A program made the translations under genes and the position numbers. Positions 1 through 9,395 of a DNA stretch of 54,411 nucleotides are shown one piece after another. The stretch lies in assembly GCA_015655115.1 (NCBI GenBank), contig JAATFQ010000098.1, positions 1 to 54,411 of the forward strand. Reading direction: 5' to 3'. Below the pieces are notes generated by a model that ran no database searches, was not told the origin of the DNA, and saw only the letters and a list, made by a program, of their open reading frames with translations. The stretch's first letter is position 1, and the number at the start of each line of letters is the position of its first letter. The stretch is from Sphingobacteriales bacterium (GTDB taxonomy: Bacteria; Bacteroidota; Bacteroidia; Sphingobacteriales; Sphingobacteriaceae).

Positions 1-513
1 AAGGATTTCTTTATCTGTGCCTTCAAATTTATACAGCAGGGAATTCAAATCTTCAGCTGAAGAAGCCAACAACTCAGCCTGTTCCAATAAGTCGGCCTTG
101 TGCAAGAAAGGATGATCTTCAAATAATAATACTTCCATCACCTGGAACCCTGAAGGCTCCTGATATTCCATATAAGGCTCATCTACCTCCACCTTTGCCG
201 GCCTGTTATAGATGAGTGATGAGCTTTCAAAGAAATAATCCATAAAGAACTCAATGCGCTTATAGTCCATCCGGCTTTTTGCCAGTGCCTATTGCGCAAG
301 AATTACAGAAGCCTTACTGCTGTCGAGTAACGACAGCGAGTGGATTAAACTCAGGGAAGAAGTCCTGAATGCAGCACTACCTTCCCTGAAATTGTTGACA
401 GCATGACTTACACCTATGCTCTTATCCTCTGTCTTTAATCCCAAAACAATAACACAAAGACAAGTTAACCACAAGCTGGCAGCGATGAATGTTTTCGCCT
501 TATTTCGTGCCAT
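1..513 (-). pseudogene. Di-haem cytochrome c peroxidase-like protein, N-terminal part, interrupted by in-frame TAG and cut by the window edge
   Basis: The first 74 codons from the ATG at 513 encode a signal-anchor-like N-terminus (hydrophobic residues about 9-26), then a TAG at 289-291. The same frame stays open from there to base 1 and reads like the N-terminal helical region found before the di-haem domain in Bacteroidota cytochrome c peroxidases (motifs DYKRIEFFMDYFF, YNRPAKVEVDE, EPSGFQVMEVLLF). The haem-binding CXXCH motifs would lie outside the window, so the family call rests on this N-terminal region. The ATG overlaps the stop of the upstream metallophosphoesterase by 14 bases, which indicates translational coupling in the phytase operon. 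A Gln or Glu codon would be expected at the TAG. Whether the gene is dead or the stop is a sequencing error cannot be told here. Confidence 0.6.
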
Positions 514-1894
514 CTTTGCCTTGCTCTTTCACCATCGTAAACTGATCGCGGATTACACCATCGGCGCAGATCCATTTCAGCTCCAGACGATTACCCTGTA
601 TATCAAGTACACAAGAGCCTCCATGATCTGCATCAGAAAAATACATGGCATTATGTGGATATTCAGCCTGCTTACCTCCTAATTTTCCGGCAGAGCCGCT
701 GAGTACGTAGACGGTTCCTTTATTATTTTTCACTGTTTTTGTATAAGGCGCAGAGTTTTCAGTACCATCATTCTTTCCAGATGAAGAACTCAGATTATGT
801 TTCTTTGCATCAAATGTTTTTTCCATCCCATAATGGCCCTGTATCAATCTGCTGCGCTCATAGCCATGGCTATGGCCATTCAGCACTACATCAACACCAG
901 CACGCTCAATGATCCCAATAAAATTCTCCCTGATCTTTACCAGCTCCTCTTCTTCGTCTGAATTATGGGAACCCATTGTGTATGGAGGATGGTGCCAGAA
1001 AGCAATCACCCATCCTTTATTCTTGTTTGCCGCAAGGTCTTTTTTAATCCACTGTACCTGGGGACCAATGGTATCATAGAGACGGTAAGAATTCTGCTCT
1101 TTGCCGTAAGAGTCCAGTGACAAAAAGTGGATATTTCCAATATCAAAAGAGTAAAAAGCCTGGGTATGCGAAGGTACACCACCGGCTTCTCCTTCTGTAG
1201 GCATGGAGAAATTCTGATAATATGCTGTCTCATGAGTTTCCTGCGCATGTTTAGCGGTCAGGTCTGTATCATGATAATCATGGTTTCCCGGCGCCGGATA
1301 TAAAGGATATTTTTTCAGCAGATCATCTTTATAAATGTTGAAAAACTTACTCTGAAATTACGAATCCGTACCGTCCTGATAAGCATTGTCGCCCAGCAGA
1401 ATCCATGCATTCAGCTCATTACTGCCCAGATATTTTAACAGCTCTGCTTTTACATGGCGCTGATTGATGGAATTATCACCACAATCGCCTAATGCCGCAA
1501 TGCGGTAATGACCAGCCTTTCCCGGCTCAGGCAGGGTAACAAAGAAGTTATCCTCATTTCCCTGAAGAGTATCATTTAATCCTCCAACAACGTAATAATA
1601 CTTAGTACAAGGCTTCAGTCCCCCCAGTTTTATTTTGTGCTCCGTAACCAGTGTAAGATCTTCTGCAGATTGGTCCAGCTTACCTATAACAGTACCGAAC
1701 CTTACTTTAGATCTGGCAGAAACATCCGTTCTCCAGCGTACAAGAATACCAGTGCTGCTGGCTACCTGTAAATAAGGGCCTCGGATTAATCTCACCGGCT
1801 CAGTTGCCGCTCCAGCTTCTTTTTTATGTTGTGCCTGAATAGGATCAGCAAACAATGAAATTATCGATATCAACAGTAATAGTGCTTTTTTCAT
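500..1894 (-). pseudogene. Purple-acid-phosphatase-like metallophosphoesterase, interrupted by in-frame TAA at codon 179
   Basis: The reading frame of 464 codons is continuous except for a TAA at 1358-1360. Residues 1-21 are a signal peptide ending near QAQ. About 30-125 is a fibronectin-like phosphatase N-domain (IRGPYLQ, GLKPCTKYYYVVG). The metallophosphoesterase domain shows LGDCGD and LLGDNAYQDG before the stop, and GNHDYHD, FWHHPPY and NGHSHGYER after it, which together form the full dinuclear metal-binding set. The expected product is an exported phosphomonoesterase or phosphodiesterase. A truncated 178-residue product would lack the GNHD and GHSH ligands. An internal ATG at 1204 could start a 234-residue C-terminal piece, but it would not be active alone. 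The gene lies 25 bases behind the phytase gene. Homologues usually have Glu at the stop position (GTDSEFQ), so GAA to TAA is the simplest change. Confidence 0.85.
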
Positions 1895-1919
1895 CTGTTT
1901 TTTATAGGTTATGAAGCTA

Positions 1920-3017
1920 TCATTTTATATCAAGTTGTTTGCCCGCAATATCCTCCCAGCGGTAATAATGAAAAGTCCTGTCATCACTCATTACTACAAA
2001 AAGGCCATGTTTGAAAGTTGCATTCAAGGGCACATTTACCACATCCGACCCATCACTATGGCCCGCAGCTACCTTCACGATTTTCAGCAGCTGATGGTCG
2101 TATGGATTGACTGAAGTTCCTTCTCTTTTAAAAATATGAAAGCGGTTTGACCCCTGGTCAGACACGAGGATGTACCCCTTAGTTGCCGACGTTTTATAAA
2201 TAGAAATGCCTTCATGGTCTTCACTAAATCCTGTTTTTGCAAACTGGGCAAGTTCCTGATTTCCTTTTTCAGGATCTGCATAGTACTGCCTCACCCCATA
2301 TTGCTCATCAGAGTAATAGATATATCCAAGTTCGTTATCTACAGCAATAGCTTCAATTTCTTTTTTGCCGCTATAGTTCCCAAATTTCCTTACCAGTTCT
2401 GCCTTCACATTTCCGGTGCCATCATCTGATAAGAGGTATTGCCATAGGTAAGACCCATCTTTGGGACCTGTTTTGCGTCCTACTACTGCATATATATGGC
2501 CCGGCTTGCTGGTGTACAAAGCTATTCCCATCAGGTCTCTGTATTCCGGAGCAGTTTCACCTTCGAACACCGCAATGCCACCATTGTCTACCGGCGTCAT
2601 GTCCGGCAGCGCGTAAATTCTGAGTTTATGTGTAAAACGTTCTGTAGTAACAGCCAGATCCACAGGTTTTCCGTTTAATTTTAATCCGTAGACCACATCG
2701 ACATTATTAGGACGCTGTAATCCTTTCACCGTTAACTGAGGCTGTATTTTGCCATTCAGATCGAATACATACAGTCCGCCATTGGCCGATTTATCGGTTC
2801 CTATGACCAGGCTTTTATTTGGGTCTGCGGGGTTTACCCAGATGGCAGGATCGTCAGAATCGGATTGTACTTTCTCTGTAACGATAGCAGGCTGAATCAG
2901 GCTGAGTGTATCAGCGATTACCCTATCCTGCACAGCAGAAGATTTCCTGCTGCTACAGCTGGCAAATAATAACAGAAAAGCTATAGAAAATAGAATTGTA
3001 AGATGTTGTTTAAGCAT
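1920..3017 (-). CDS. Beta-propeller 3-phytase, lipoprotein
   Basis: The product has 365 residues and begins with a lipoprotein signal peptide (hydrophobic 8-20, lipobox LFASC, Cys about 21). The rest matches the six-bladed beta-propeller phytase family, with recognisable stretches such as DDPAIWVNPADP, GTDKSANGGLYVFDLNG, RPNNVDVVYG, EIEAIAVDNELGYIYYSDE and ILVSDQGSNRFHIF. Family members use Ca2+ to release phosphate from myo-inositol hexakisphosphate. The lipid anchor suggests a membrane-attached enzyme facing the periplasm or cell surface. It sits between the beta-helix lipoprotein and the metallophosphoesterase in one minus-strand run, so phytate or other organophosphate use is the likely role of the operon. 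The length is typical and I see no defect. Confidence 0.9.
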   Translation of the reverse strand: MLKQHLTILFSIAFLLLFASCSSRKSSAVQDRVIADTLSLIQPAIVTEKVQSDSDDPAIWVNPADPNKSLVIGTDKSANGGLYVFDLNGKIQPQLTVKGLQRPNNVDVVYGLKLNGKPVDLAVTTERFTHKLRIYALPDMTPVDNGGIAVFEGETAPEYRDLMGIALYTSKPGHIYAVVGRKTGPKDGSYLWQYLLSDDGTGNVKAELVRKFGNYSGKKEIEAIAVDNELGYIYYSDEQYGVRQYYADPEKGNQELAQFAKTGFSEDHEGISIYKTSATKGYILVSDQGSNRFHIFKREGTSVNPYDHQLLKIVKVAAGHSDGSDVVNVPLNATFKHGLFVVMSDDRTFHYYRWEDIAGKQLDIK

Positions 3018-3039
3018 TGTATAAATTAATAAAAGATAC

Positions 3040-3064
3040 TCCCCGGATGTATAAAATCCGGGGA
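3040..3064 (-). terminator. Possible terminator or attenuator hairpin between beta-helix and phytase genes
   Basis: Perfect 9-bp inverted repeat (TCCCCGGAT / ATCCGGGGA) with a 7-base loop in the 66-base gap between the two genes. On the minus strand it is followed by a modest T-rich stretch (TCTTTTATTAATTT). It could terminate part of the transcripts or stabilise the 3' end of the upstream message; the tract is weak for full termination. Confidence 0.5.
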
Positions 3065-3083
3065 ATGAATGGTCATATAAAGA

Positions 3084-4355
3084 TTATTTTAAACCGAAAG
3101 CTCCGATATATGAAGACGGCTCTGCTGTAGTATAAACAATTCCATTAACGGTAAGGCCGTCAGGAAAATTACGTGTAAAGGTTTTAATCCCTTTATTTAA
3201 AGCCGGTGATCCTTCAAGCAGATGAAAGTCCCAGCTCTCGTTAAATGTAGGACTGTCTGTAGCGGTTGACACAGGAAAGTTGACAAACTTAGGGTCATTT
3301 GCACCAGCTAGCGTACCAATTACGTCATTCGTTCCACCCACGATATCTTTACCAGGCTGAAACTGGTCAACACCAAGCTGTGTATACCCATAATACAATG
3401 AGTTTTTAAATACAGACCTTGAATCTTCAGGCAATTTAGTATCCCTTTTAATCCCGAAACGGGTATTGGCGAAAATATTATTGTAAAGCTCTGCATATAT
3501 GGTAGATTCTAACCATACTGACCCTCCTTTTACAGTTGGCCTTCTCCATCCTGTATTTAACAGCGTATTGTTAAACGCAACCACATGTGCCTGCGGAACA
3601 CGGTCTCCTGTATTTGAAAGTTTCAGCGCATTGGTATTAGTAGAGTAAAACAAGTTGTAAGCAATATCGGCCAGACATCCAGATTTAATGTTAATCCCTT
3701 CTCCACCTGTCGCCCCGGTAGAATAGAATTTATTATTTGCAAAGATGATTTTCCCGCCTTCCAGATAAGTACAGTCATCATTAAAATACCTGAAAGTACT
3801 GTTGACGACAACTACTTTACTATTCACATTAGAGGTCCATATTGCGGGTGTATTTTCTCCGCTTTTTGCTTTATACAATCCAAGTTTTACCGAGGTAGAT
3901 GCTTCAGTAGTTGTTGCACCACCATATTCCAGGATCGTATTGTCCAGCAACAATTCTGTATTTGTCTTAGCGGCCAGAATTCCACCCCACATCTTGCCGA
4001 ACCTGTGTGCCTGGTTTCTGTAACTTTCTTCGATGGTAAACTTAACCGGGTTTGCGGCGGTCCCCATTGAATACAAATTCCCGTTCAAAATGATCTCCGG
4101 CCTGGCCAGCGTATCCATAATTACAATTACCCCCTCCTCAATGGTCAGCGACTTGTTAACCGGAATAATAATATCGCCAGTTACTCTGATTACACTTCCT
4201 TTAGTCCATATGCCGTAAACCTCACCCGATACACCACTTGTATTAGTTGGCGTAGGACTTGTATCTACATCCACATTTGCTTTTTCACAGCCTGTAAATA
4301 ATGCAGTCATTACTACTGCACACATTAATAATGTTTTTAATTTCATATAGTTCAT
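3084..4355 (-). CDS. Right-handed parallel beta-helix lipoprotein
   Basis: This 423-residue protein starts with MNYMKLKTLLMC and has a lipobox at ALFTGCEK; translation could also begin at the second Met (4346). The body (about 50-400) consists of irregular short strands rich in Asn, Gly and Val, with pieces such as NKSLTIEEGVIVIMD, GNLYSMGTAANPVKFT and AYNLFYSTNTNALKLSN, as in right-handed parallel beta-helix proteins. The C-terminus ends with EGSPALNKGI and a YIGAFG motif, common in Bacteroidota surface beta-helix proteins of unknown function. No catalytic signature is evident. Its position behind a TonB receptor and before the phytase suggests a surface partner for binding or processing the imported substrate, but this is inference. 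Confidence 0.8.
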   Translation of the reverse strand: MNYMKLKTLLMCAVVMTALFTGCEKANVDVDTSPTPTNTSGVSGEVYGIWTKGSVIRVTGDIIIPVNKSLTIEEGVIVIMDTLARPEIILNGNLYSMGTAANPVKFTIEESYRNQAHRFGKMWGGILAAKTNTELLLDNTILEYGGATTTEASTSVKLGLYKAKSGENTPAIWTSNVNSKVVVVNSTFRYFNDDCTYLEGGKIIFANNKFYSTGATGGEGINIKSGCLADIAYNLFYSTNTNALKLSNTGDRVPQAHVVAFNNTLLNTGWRRPTVKGGSVWLESTIYAELYNNIFANTRFGIKRDTKLPEDSRSVFKNSLYYGYTQLGVDQFQPGKDIVGGTNDVIGTLAGANDPKFVNFPVSTATDSPTFNESWDFHLLEGSPALNKGIKTFTRNFPDGLTVNGIVYTTAEPSSYIGAFGLK

Positions 4356-4476
4356 TAATAAATAATGTTGTTTATCAAATAATGTAGTTTATCGCTTATG
4401 AAGCTATTATGAGTTTAGATTTCATGATTGAATTGCAAGCTCCTAATAGTTTCAAACTAATTTGATATCCTGTCTT

Positions 4477-7242
4477 TTATAATTTGTACCTTAAGCCAAT
4501 TAAATAAGTTTGTTCGTAAAAATCTTTACGGATGAGTGTCTCGTTACTATTCGCATCCTGATTTGGCAATCCTGCATTCTCAGCATTTATTCCTTTTATA
4601 AATAGCGTTGTAGGGGTATTTAGCAGGTTACCTGCCTTTACAAATACGCTGAAACTATTTTTAAACCTCTTCTCTACAGATGCATCCATTTGGATAAATC
4701 CTTTCTGCCAGATATCGTTATCTACAAACTGAGAAATAGTATTGATTCTTTCACCTGTATAAGATCCGGCCAATTGTGCGTCCCATCCGTTTTTAGTATC
4801 CTTGTATAGCAACGAAAGGTTTCCTATATGAGCAGCCTGACCAAATAGCGGTCTTGTTTGCTGAACAATCATTGGCTCAAGATCGCCGGTAACAGCATTT
4901 CTTACCCTTGTATCTTTGTCGGTAGTAATTCGTGAATGTGTATAAGTATAATTCGCTTTAAAACCGAATTTGTTAAAGAATTTCATATAATCCAGCTCCA
5001 GTCCATAATTTTTTGCTGTGCCAAAGTTACCTGGTTCATAATAAGAATCCTGACCTCTTGTCTCATCTGCCTTAATAGTATATTCAATCGGATCTTTAAT
5101 CTTTTTGTAAAAAGCACCGATCAACAATTGTTCTCCGCTATTAGGAAAAAGCTCATATCTGAAATCAATATTATCTGCAATAGCACGCTTCAGATCAGGA
5201 TTTCCACGTTCGCGGTATTCCTCTAAAGTCCTGCCTCCTGGAATCAGTTCAAAAAATCCTGGTCTGTTTATGGAGCGGAAATAAGTGGCCCTTAGATTCT
5301 GAGTGTTTGTTAAGCCGTATTTTAAGTTCAGACTCGGCAACACATCCGTATATATCTGGCTACCTGTAGGGCGCAGCTCACCGGCAGAGAATAACATCGC
5401 ATACCCCTGGTTAGTGTGCTCTACCCTGGCACCACCGATCACATCGAGCTGATTGATTTTAAAGGTAAACATTCCGTAACCTGCGCTTGTCTTTTCAGAA
5501 GCGTTGTACGTCAGCGCATTGGCTACCGCCCCTTTTGGATTCTGGATATCCCATTTAATATCCGCATAATTAGTGAAATCAACACCATAAGTGGTATTCA
5601 GCACCAGTGGTTCAAAGGTATAGTTGTTATAGAAACTACTTCGTTGTTTATCACGGTATAAACCACCAGCTGTAAAATCTACATTTACGCCTGCAATAGC
5701 TGCCGTGTAGGTAAGGTCAATGTAACCTGCTTTATCTTCATCTGTATTGCGCGACCAGCGATGCGTCAAGCCACCTTTAGCCACTGTAGTCTTTGAATCT
5801 ATGTTAGCTGTACGCAGGCCGTTCAGTGTAACAGATGATTCATCAGGCACATCATTTTTGGCCGATGAATATACGGCCGACCAGTTCAGTTTCAGCTTTT
5901 GCGGCACCAATGTATGTTCGCCATGCAGTGTAGTATTATAAATCTGTTGTTCAGTAAACCTCGCCCTGGTAGAGTAACTCAATTGTGCGCTGCCCGACTC
6001 TGGCTTATAATCACTTGAAAAGTTAGTCGTCACCTGGTCACGTGTCTGAATATTGGTTAGATTTACATAAGAATTAACAAGCGACAATGTATTGTATAGA
6101 TTGAACTTATAGTCAATTTTAGCATGCAGGCCATAGCGCTTTTGCTGCTCGCTATACTGTCTGTAATCCATTGAAGTAATCCTGGATATTTTATCCGTTG
6201 CATTAATTGTTGAATTGAAGAAAGTACTGTTGGTACCTCTGTAGGTATTCTGTATGCTTCCTGCAACAAGAACACCCAACTTATTATTTAGAAAACGCTG
6301 ACCAATGGAGATTCCCCCTACTAAATTCGGCGCAGCCTGTTTTGCTTTGAAGTCTACCGTTCCGGTAGAGAAATCAGCAGGTTTCGCATTATAATCACGG
6401 CCATTCAGTTCATATGGTGATTTAGCGTTTACAGCACCGGCATCAAAACCAAGGTATTTACGGTCGAAAAATAGCTGACTGTAACCTGTAGCAACGTTTG
6501 CACTGACAGCGAGCTTTGAAGGGGCATCTTTCATTACCATATTCACTACTCCGCCAACAGCGTCACCCTCCATATTCGGTGTCAATGATTTATAAATTTC
6601 CAGACGCTCTAATAATTCTACAGGAAAAATATCCAGTGGCACATACCTGAATTTATTATCAGGGCTGGGTATCTTAATCCCGTTTACCAAGGTATAATTA
6701 TAGCGCTTGTCCATACCCCTTAAAATAGCATACTGTCCATCACCATTGCTGCTTCTTTCTATCGATACACCAGAAACACGCTGGATCGCATTTGCCACCG
6801 TGAGGTCAGGAGAAATTTCCATTGCATGTCCTGACACTACATTCATCACCTGGAAAGACTTCTGCTCAATTTTCCTCGCTGTATTTTCAGTAGCTCCATC
6901 ATGTTTAGAAGCAATGACTACCTCACCAAGATCATTCCCGTTATCCTTGGTCAAATAGATATTAAGAGAAGCATTGTCTTCTTTCAGAATAACAATTTGT
7001 TTGGAGAAAACCTTGTAACTTACATACGATACCTTCAGTATAGCATTTCCGGCGACAACCTTCTTAAACTCAAAAGAGCCATCCAGTCCCGTAAGCGTAG
7101 CCCTGTCAGTTCCGATCTTTACGGAGGCTCCAACCAAAGGCTCGCCCGTATTCTGGTCATAAACATGTCCTTTAATGTTGCTCGCCCTGGCGATAGTAAC
7201 ACTTAACATTAAGCACAGAAAAGTTTTTAAAATTAGTTTCAT
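4477..7242 (-). CDS. TonB-dependent outer-membrane receptor with CarboxypepD-reg-like domain
   Basis: With the start at the ATG at 7242 (MKLILKTFLCLMLSVTIARA, a clear signal peptide) the product has 921 residues. A longer frame up to 7320 exists but has no signal character. About 25-110 is a carboxypeptidase-regulatory-like domain (GHVYDQNTGEPLVGASVKIG). About 130-250 is the plug domain (AIQRVSGVSIERS, GDAVGGVVNMVMKD). The remainder is a 22-strand-type barrel ending in the aromatic-rich YEQTYLIGLRYKL. It is not of the SusC type, since it lacks the DEVVVVGYG box and a SusD partner. It heads the beta-helix/phytase/phosphatase run, so its ligand may be an organophosphate or a metal-phosphate complex. 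The 260-base upstream region holds GTATAC repeats. Confidence 0.9.
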   Translation of the reverse strand: MKLILKTFLCLMLSVTIARASNIKGHVYDQNTGEPLVGASVKIGTDRATLTGLDGSFEFKKVVAGNAILKVSYVSYKVFSKQIVILKEDNASLNIYLTKDNGNDLGEVVIASKHDGATENTARKIEQKSFQVMNVVSGHAMEISPDLTVANAIQRVSGVSIERSSNGDGQYAILRGMDKRYNYTLVNGIKIPSPDNKFRYVPLDIFPVELLERLEIYKSLTPNMEGDAVGGVVNMVMKDAPSKLAVSANVATGYSQLFFDRKYLGFDAGAVNAKSPYELNGRDYNAKPADFSTGTVDFKAKQAAPNLVGGISIGQRFLNNKLGVLVAGSIQNTYRGTNSTFFNSTINATDKISRITSMDYRQYSEQQKRYGLHAKIDYKFNLYNTLSLVNSYVNLTNIQTRDQVTTNFSSDYKPESGSAQLSYSTRARFTEQQIYNTTLHGEHTLVPQKLKLNWSAVYSSAKNDVPDESSVTLNGLRTANIDSKTTVAKGGLTHRWSRNTDEDKAGYIDLTYTAAIAGVNVDFTAGGLYRDKQRSSFYNNYTFEPLVLNTTYGVDFTNYADIKWDIQNPKGAVANALTYNASEKTSAGYGMFTFKINQLDVIGGARVEHTNQGYAMLFSAGELRPTGSQIYTDVLPSLNLKYGLTNTQNLRATYFRSINRPGFFELIPGGRTLEEYRERGNPDLKRAIADNIDFRYELFPNSGEQLLIGAFYKKIKDPIEYTIKADETRGQDSYYEPGNFGTAKNYGLELDYMKFFNKFGFKANYTYTHSRITTDKDTRVRNAVTGDLEPMIVQQTRPLFGQAAHIGNLSLLYKDTKNGWDAQLAGSYTGERINTISQFVDNDIWQKGFIQMDASVEKRFKNSFSVFVKAGNLLNTPTTLFIKGINAENAGLPNQDANSNETLIRKDFYEQTYLIGLRYKL

Positions 7243-7329
7243 TATTATTTTGATTTTTGATTGCGGGTGAAGGTTTTCAATCACCGCTTCAAAGGTGCAG
7301 GTAGTTATTTCTGATGTCAAGATTACGGC

Positions 7330-7387
7330 GTATACAAAATGTGAACAGCGTTACCGACAGTGTATACATAACGCATACACCGTATAC
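7330..7387. promoter_or_regulatory. Cluster of GTATAC palindromes upstream of the TonB receptor
   Basis: GTATAC occurs at 7330-7335, 7362-7367 and 7382-7387, with a GCATAC variant at 7373-7378. The last three lie about 10 bases apart, one helical turn, which suits binding by an oligomeric regulator on one face of the DNA. The cluster sits 88-145 bases upstream of the receptor start, in the gap behind the TPR/HTH regulator gene. No protein can be assigned to it from sequence alone. Confidence 0.35.
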
Positions 7388-7501
7388 ACAGCCAATACAA
7401 ACATTTGATTACCTGATATTTACAAGAAACACAATCGCCATTATGTTTTAGTTAGCGTAACATTAAGAAATTGTTAACCTTAAAAATTATCGAATTTCCC
7501 A

Positions 7502-9097
7502 TTAAATTGTTTGTATGAATGCGCTCAGGTTATCTCCCTGATTAATGTTAAGTTTCTTCCTGAGTCTGTAGCGGGCTACGCGCAAACTATCCTGAGAGAT
7601 CCCAAATATGGCCGCCATATCTTTAGAAGGCATATTCATTTTAAGCAGTGCAATCAGTCGCATATCATTCACAGTAAGATCCTCACACTGGGCTTTAAGA
7701 TTATCAAAAAAAGATTGATGGAGCTGTTCAAACATAGTGGTAAAATCTTTCCACTGCTGATCCTGATTAATATTCTGGCTGATTTGTTTCACCAGCTGTT
7801 GTAACTGCTTTTTCTGATCGCGTTTTTCTTCTTTAAGCATCTCTTCAATTTTACTGCGCATGCTTTCCAGAAAATGATTGTGCTGTATCACCTGTAGCGT
7901 ATGCGTAGTCAGCTCCTTACTTTTAAGTTCAAGCTGTTCCTGCTGGGCAATATTGAGCTGTGCATTTTTTTCTGCTATAGCTATATTCTCCCGCAACTTG
8001 AGCCTTTGCCCGGAAATGGTCAGCAGGCCAAGGATTACCAGCAGCAGGATAACGATAGCGGCAGATATACCAATGATGGTATTGATTTTATGCCCATTTT
8101 CCAGCTTAGCGATCTCGTCATTCTTTTTATCCGTATCATAAATAATTTGCAGAAAAGACATCTGCCTGTTATTCTGATCAGAATAAATATTCAGCAGATG
8201 TTTTCTGCTGAGTTCCAGGTAGTAGAAAGCACTATCTTTTTGTCCGAGGAGGTGGTATGACTTTGCGATGTCCCTATAAGCAGATGCCTGCTGATACTCA
8301 TTCTTCATACCAAGCGACATCCTCAGTGCATTTTTCGAATACTGCAGCCCTTGCTCATAATCACCGGTTTTGCGTAACACATCGCCGATATTATTGATCA
8401 CCTCTATACTCGACAGCTGATTATTCACTGCCTTATATAATTGAAGGGAACGGTCAAAATAATACCGGGCAGAGTCGTAGCGCACCAAATCTTCAAAGAT
8501 ACTTCCCAGATTTTCGTAGATCTTCGCCATTCCCTGCTTATGATTTACATGCGTATAAGCAGTTAACGCCTTCCGCTGATAATAAAAAGCACTGTCATAG
8601 CGCTGTTCTTTCTCAAACAGGTGTCCGATGTTGCCATAAGTATCTCCAAGTCCGACTTTGTCATTATGGTCTTTATATAAATGCAGCGCCAGGTCATATT
8701 GCTTGCACGATGATTTAATATCCCTATTCTGGTAATACACAATCCCCATATCATTAAAATTATCGGCCAGCAATCTTTTGTCACCAAGTTGGATGAAGAC
8801 CCTGTAAGCCTGCTGATGATAGTCGAGCGATTGGGCCAGATGTCCTTGCGCATAACAGATTTCTCCCATCTGTTTCAGGCATATGCCGATAGTCTTCTTA
8901 TCGTTTCTATTCAGCGCCTCATGATACAATCTCTTAAGAATGAGGAATGCTGAGTCTGGCGATCGGTTACTTAATTCAATTGTATTTTTAAGTGCTGACT
9001 CAGGTAGTTCTGCTGAATAGGCCGTTGCAAAGCGCAGCAAAAACACAAAGGCTGTAAAGATGAATTTACCTGTAAATTTGCAATCACCAAATATCAT
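7502..9097 (-). CDS. TPR-repeat membrane regulator with C-terminal LuxR-like helix-turn-helix
   Basis: The 531-residue product has an N-terminal hydrophobic signal segment (about 10-29), then about six tetratricopeptide repeats (50-300; for example GNIGHLFEKEQRYDSAFYYQ and INNIGDVLRKTGDYEQGLQY), one membrane helix (about 340-360, IIGISAAIVILLLVILGLL), a coiled coil (about 365-440) and a C-terminal helix-turn-helix (about 470-525, MPSKDMAAIFGISQDSLRVA, YRLRKKL). This architecture is common in Bacteroidota. The TPRs would lie in the periplasm and the DNA-binding end in the cytoplasm. It is transcribed just ahead of the TonB receptor/phytase run and may control it. No sensor ligand can be inferred. 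An intact 14-bp palindrome lies 47 bases upstream. Confidence 0.8.
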   Translation of the reverse strand: MIFGDCKFTGKFIFTAFVFLLRFATAYSAELPESALKNTIELSNRSPDSAFLILKRLYHEALNRNDKKTIGICLKQMGEICYAQGHLAQSLDYHQQAYRVFIQLGDKRLLADNFNDMGIVYYQNRDIKSSCKQYDLALHLYKDHNDKVGLGDTYGNIGHLFEKEQRYDSAFYYQRKALTAYTHVNHKQGMAKIYENLGSIFEDLVRYDSARYYFDRSLQLYKAVNNQLSSIEVINNIGDVLRKTGDYEQGLQYSKNALRMSLGMKNEYQQASAYRDIAKSYHLLGQKDSAFYYLELSRKHLLNIYSDQNNRQMSFLQIIYDTDKKNDEIAKLENGHKINTIIGISAAIVILLLVILGLLTISGQRLKLRENIAIAEKNAQLNIAQQEQLELKSKELTTHTLQVIQHNHFLESMRSKIEEMLKEEKRDQKKQLQQLVKQISQNINQDQQWKDFTTMFEQLHQSFFDNLKAQCEDLTVNDMRLIALLKMNMPSKDMAAIFGISQDSLRVARYRLRKKLNINQGDNLSAFIQTI

Positions 9098-9143
9098 TTT
9101 AAAAGACTATGCCAACGATACTTTAATTAGTTCGTGTAGCACA

Positions 9144-9157
9144 AAGAACGCGTTCTT
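9144..9157. promoter_or_regulatory. Perfect 14-bp palindrome upstream of the TPR/HTH regulator
   Basis: AAGAACGCGTTCTT is a perfect palindrome 47 bases before the regulator start, in the 298-base gap between the regulator and uxaA. It may be an operator, possibly for autoregulation, but nothing else supports this. The rest of the gap (9158-9335) shows no gene or clear signal. Confidence 0.3.
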
Positions 9158-9335
9158 ATATTAACACAATGTTAAGCCGGCATACATAAGCCTTAGAAGA
9201 TAATGGAAGAAAATTTAGGGATGCTTCGATCTTTAAAAAGAACTTCTTGAATAAAGTTATAATTCCATCTCATTGAAAATGACGGAAAGGACATTTGACA
9301 GTATCAAGACCCTGTGAATTTCAAAGCGCATAAAC

Positions 9336-9373
9336 ATAAAAAAGCCAGATTTTGAGGCGATCAAAATCTGGCT
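9336..9373 (-). terminator. Intrinsic terminator of the uxaBA operon
   Basis: Perfect 12-bp stem (AGCCAGATTTTG at 9343-9354 pairing with 9362-9373) with a 7-base loop. On the minus strand it is followed directly by a run of T residues (complement of the A-run before 9343). It lies 22 bases beyond the uxaA stop codon, so it ends uxaBA transcription. Confidence 0.85.
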
Positions 9374-9395
9374 GCTATAAAAGTATATTAAATCT

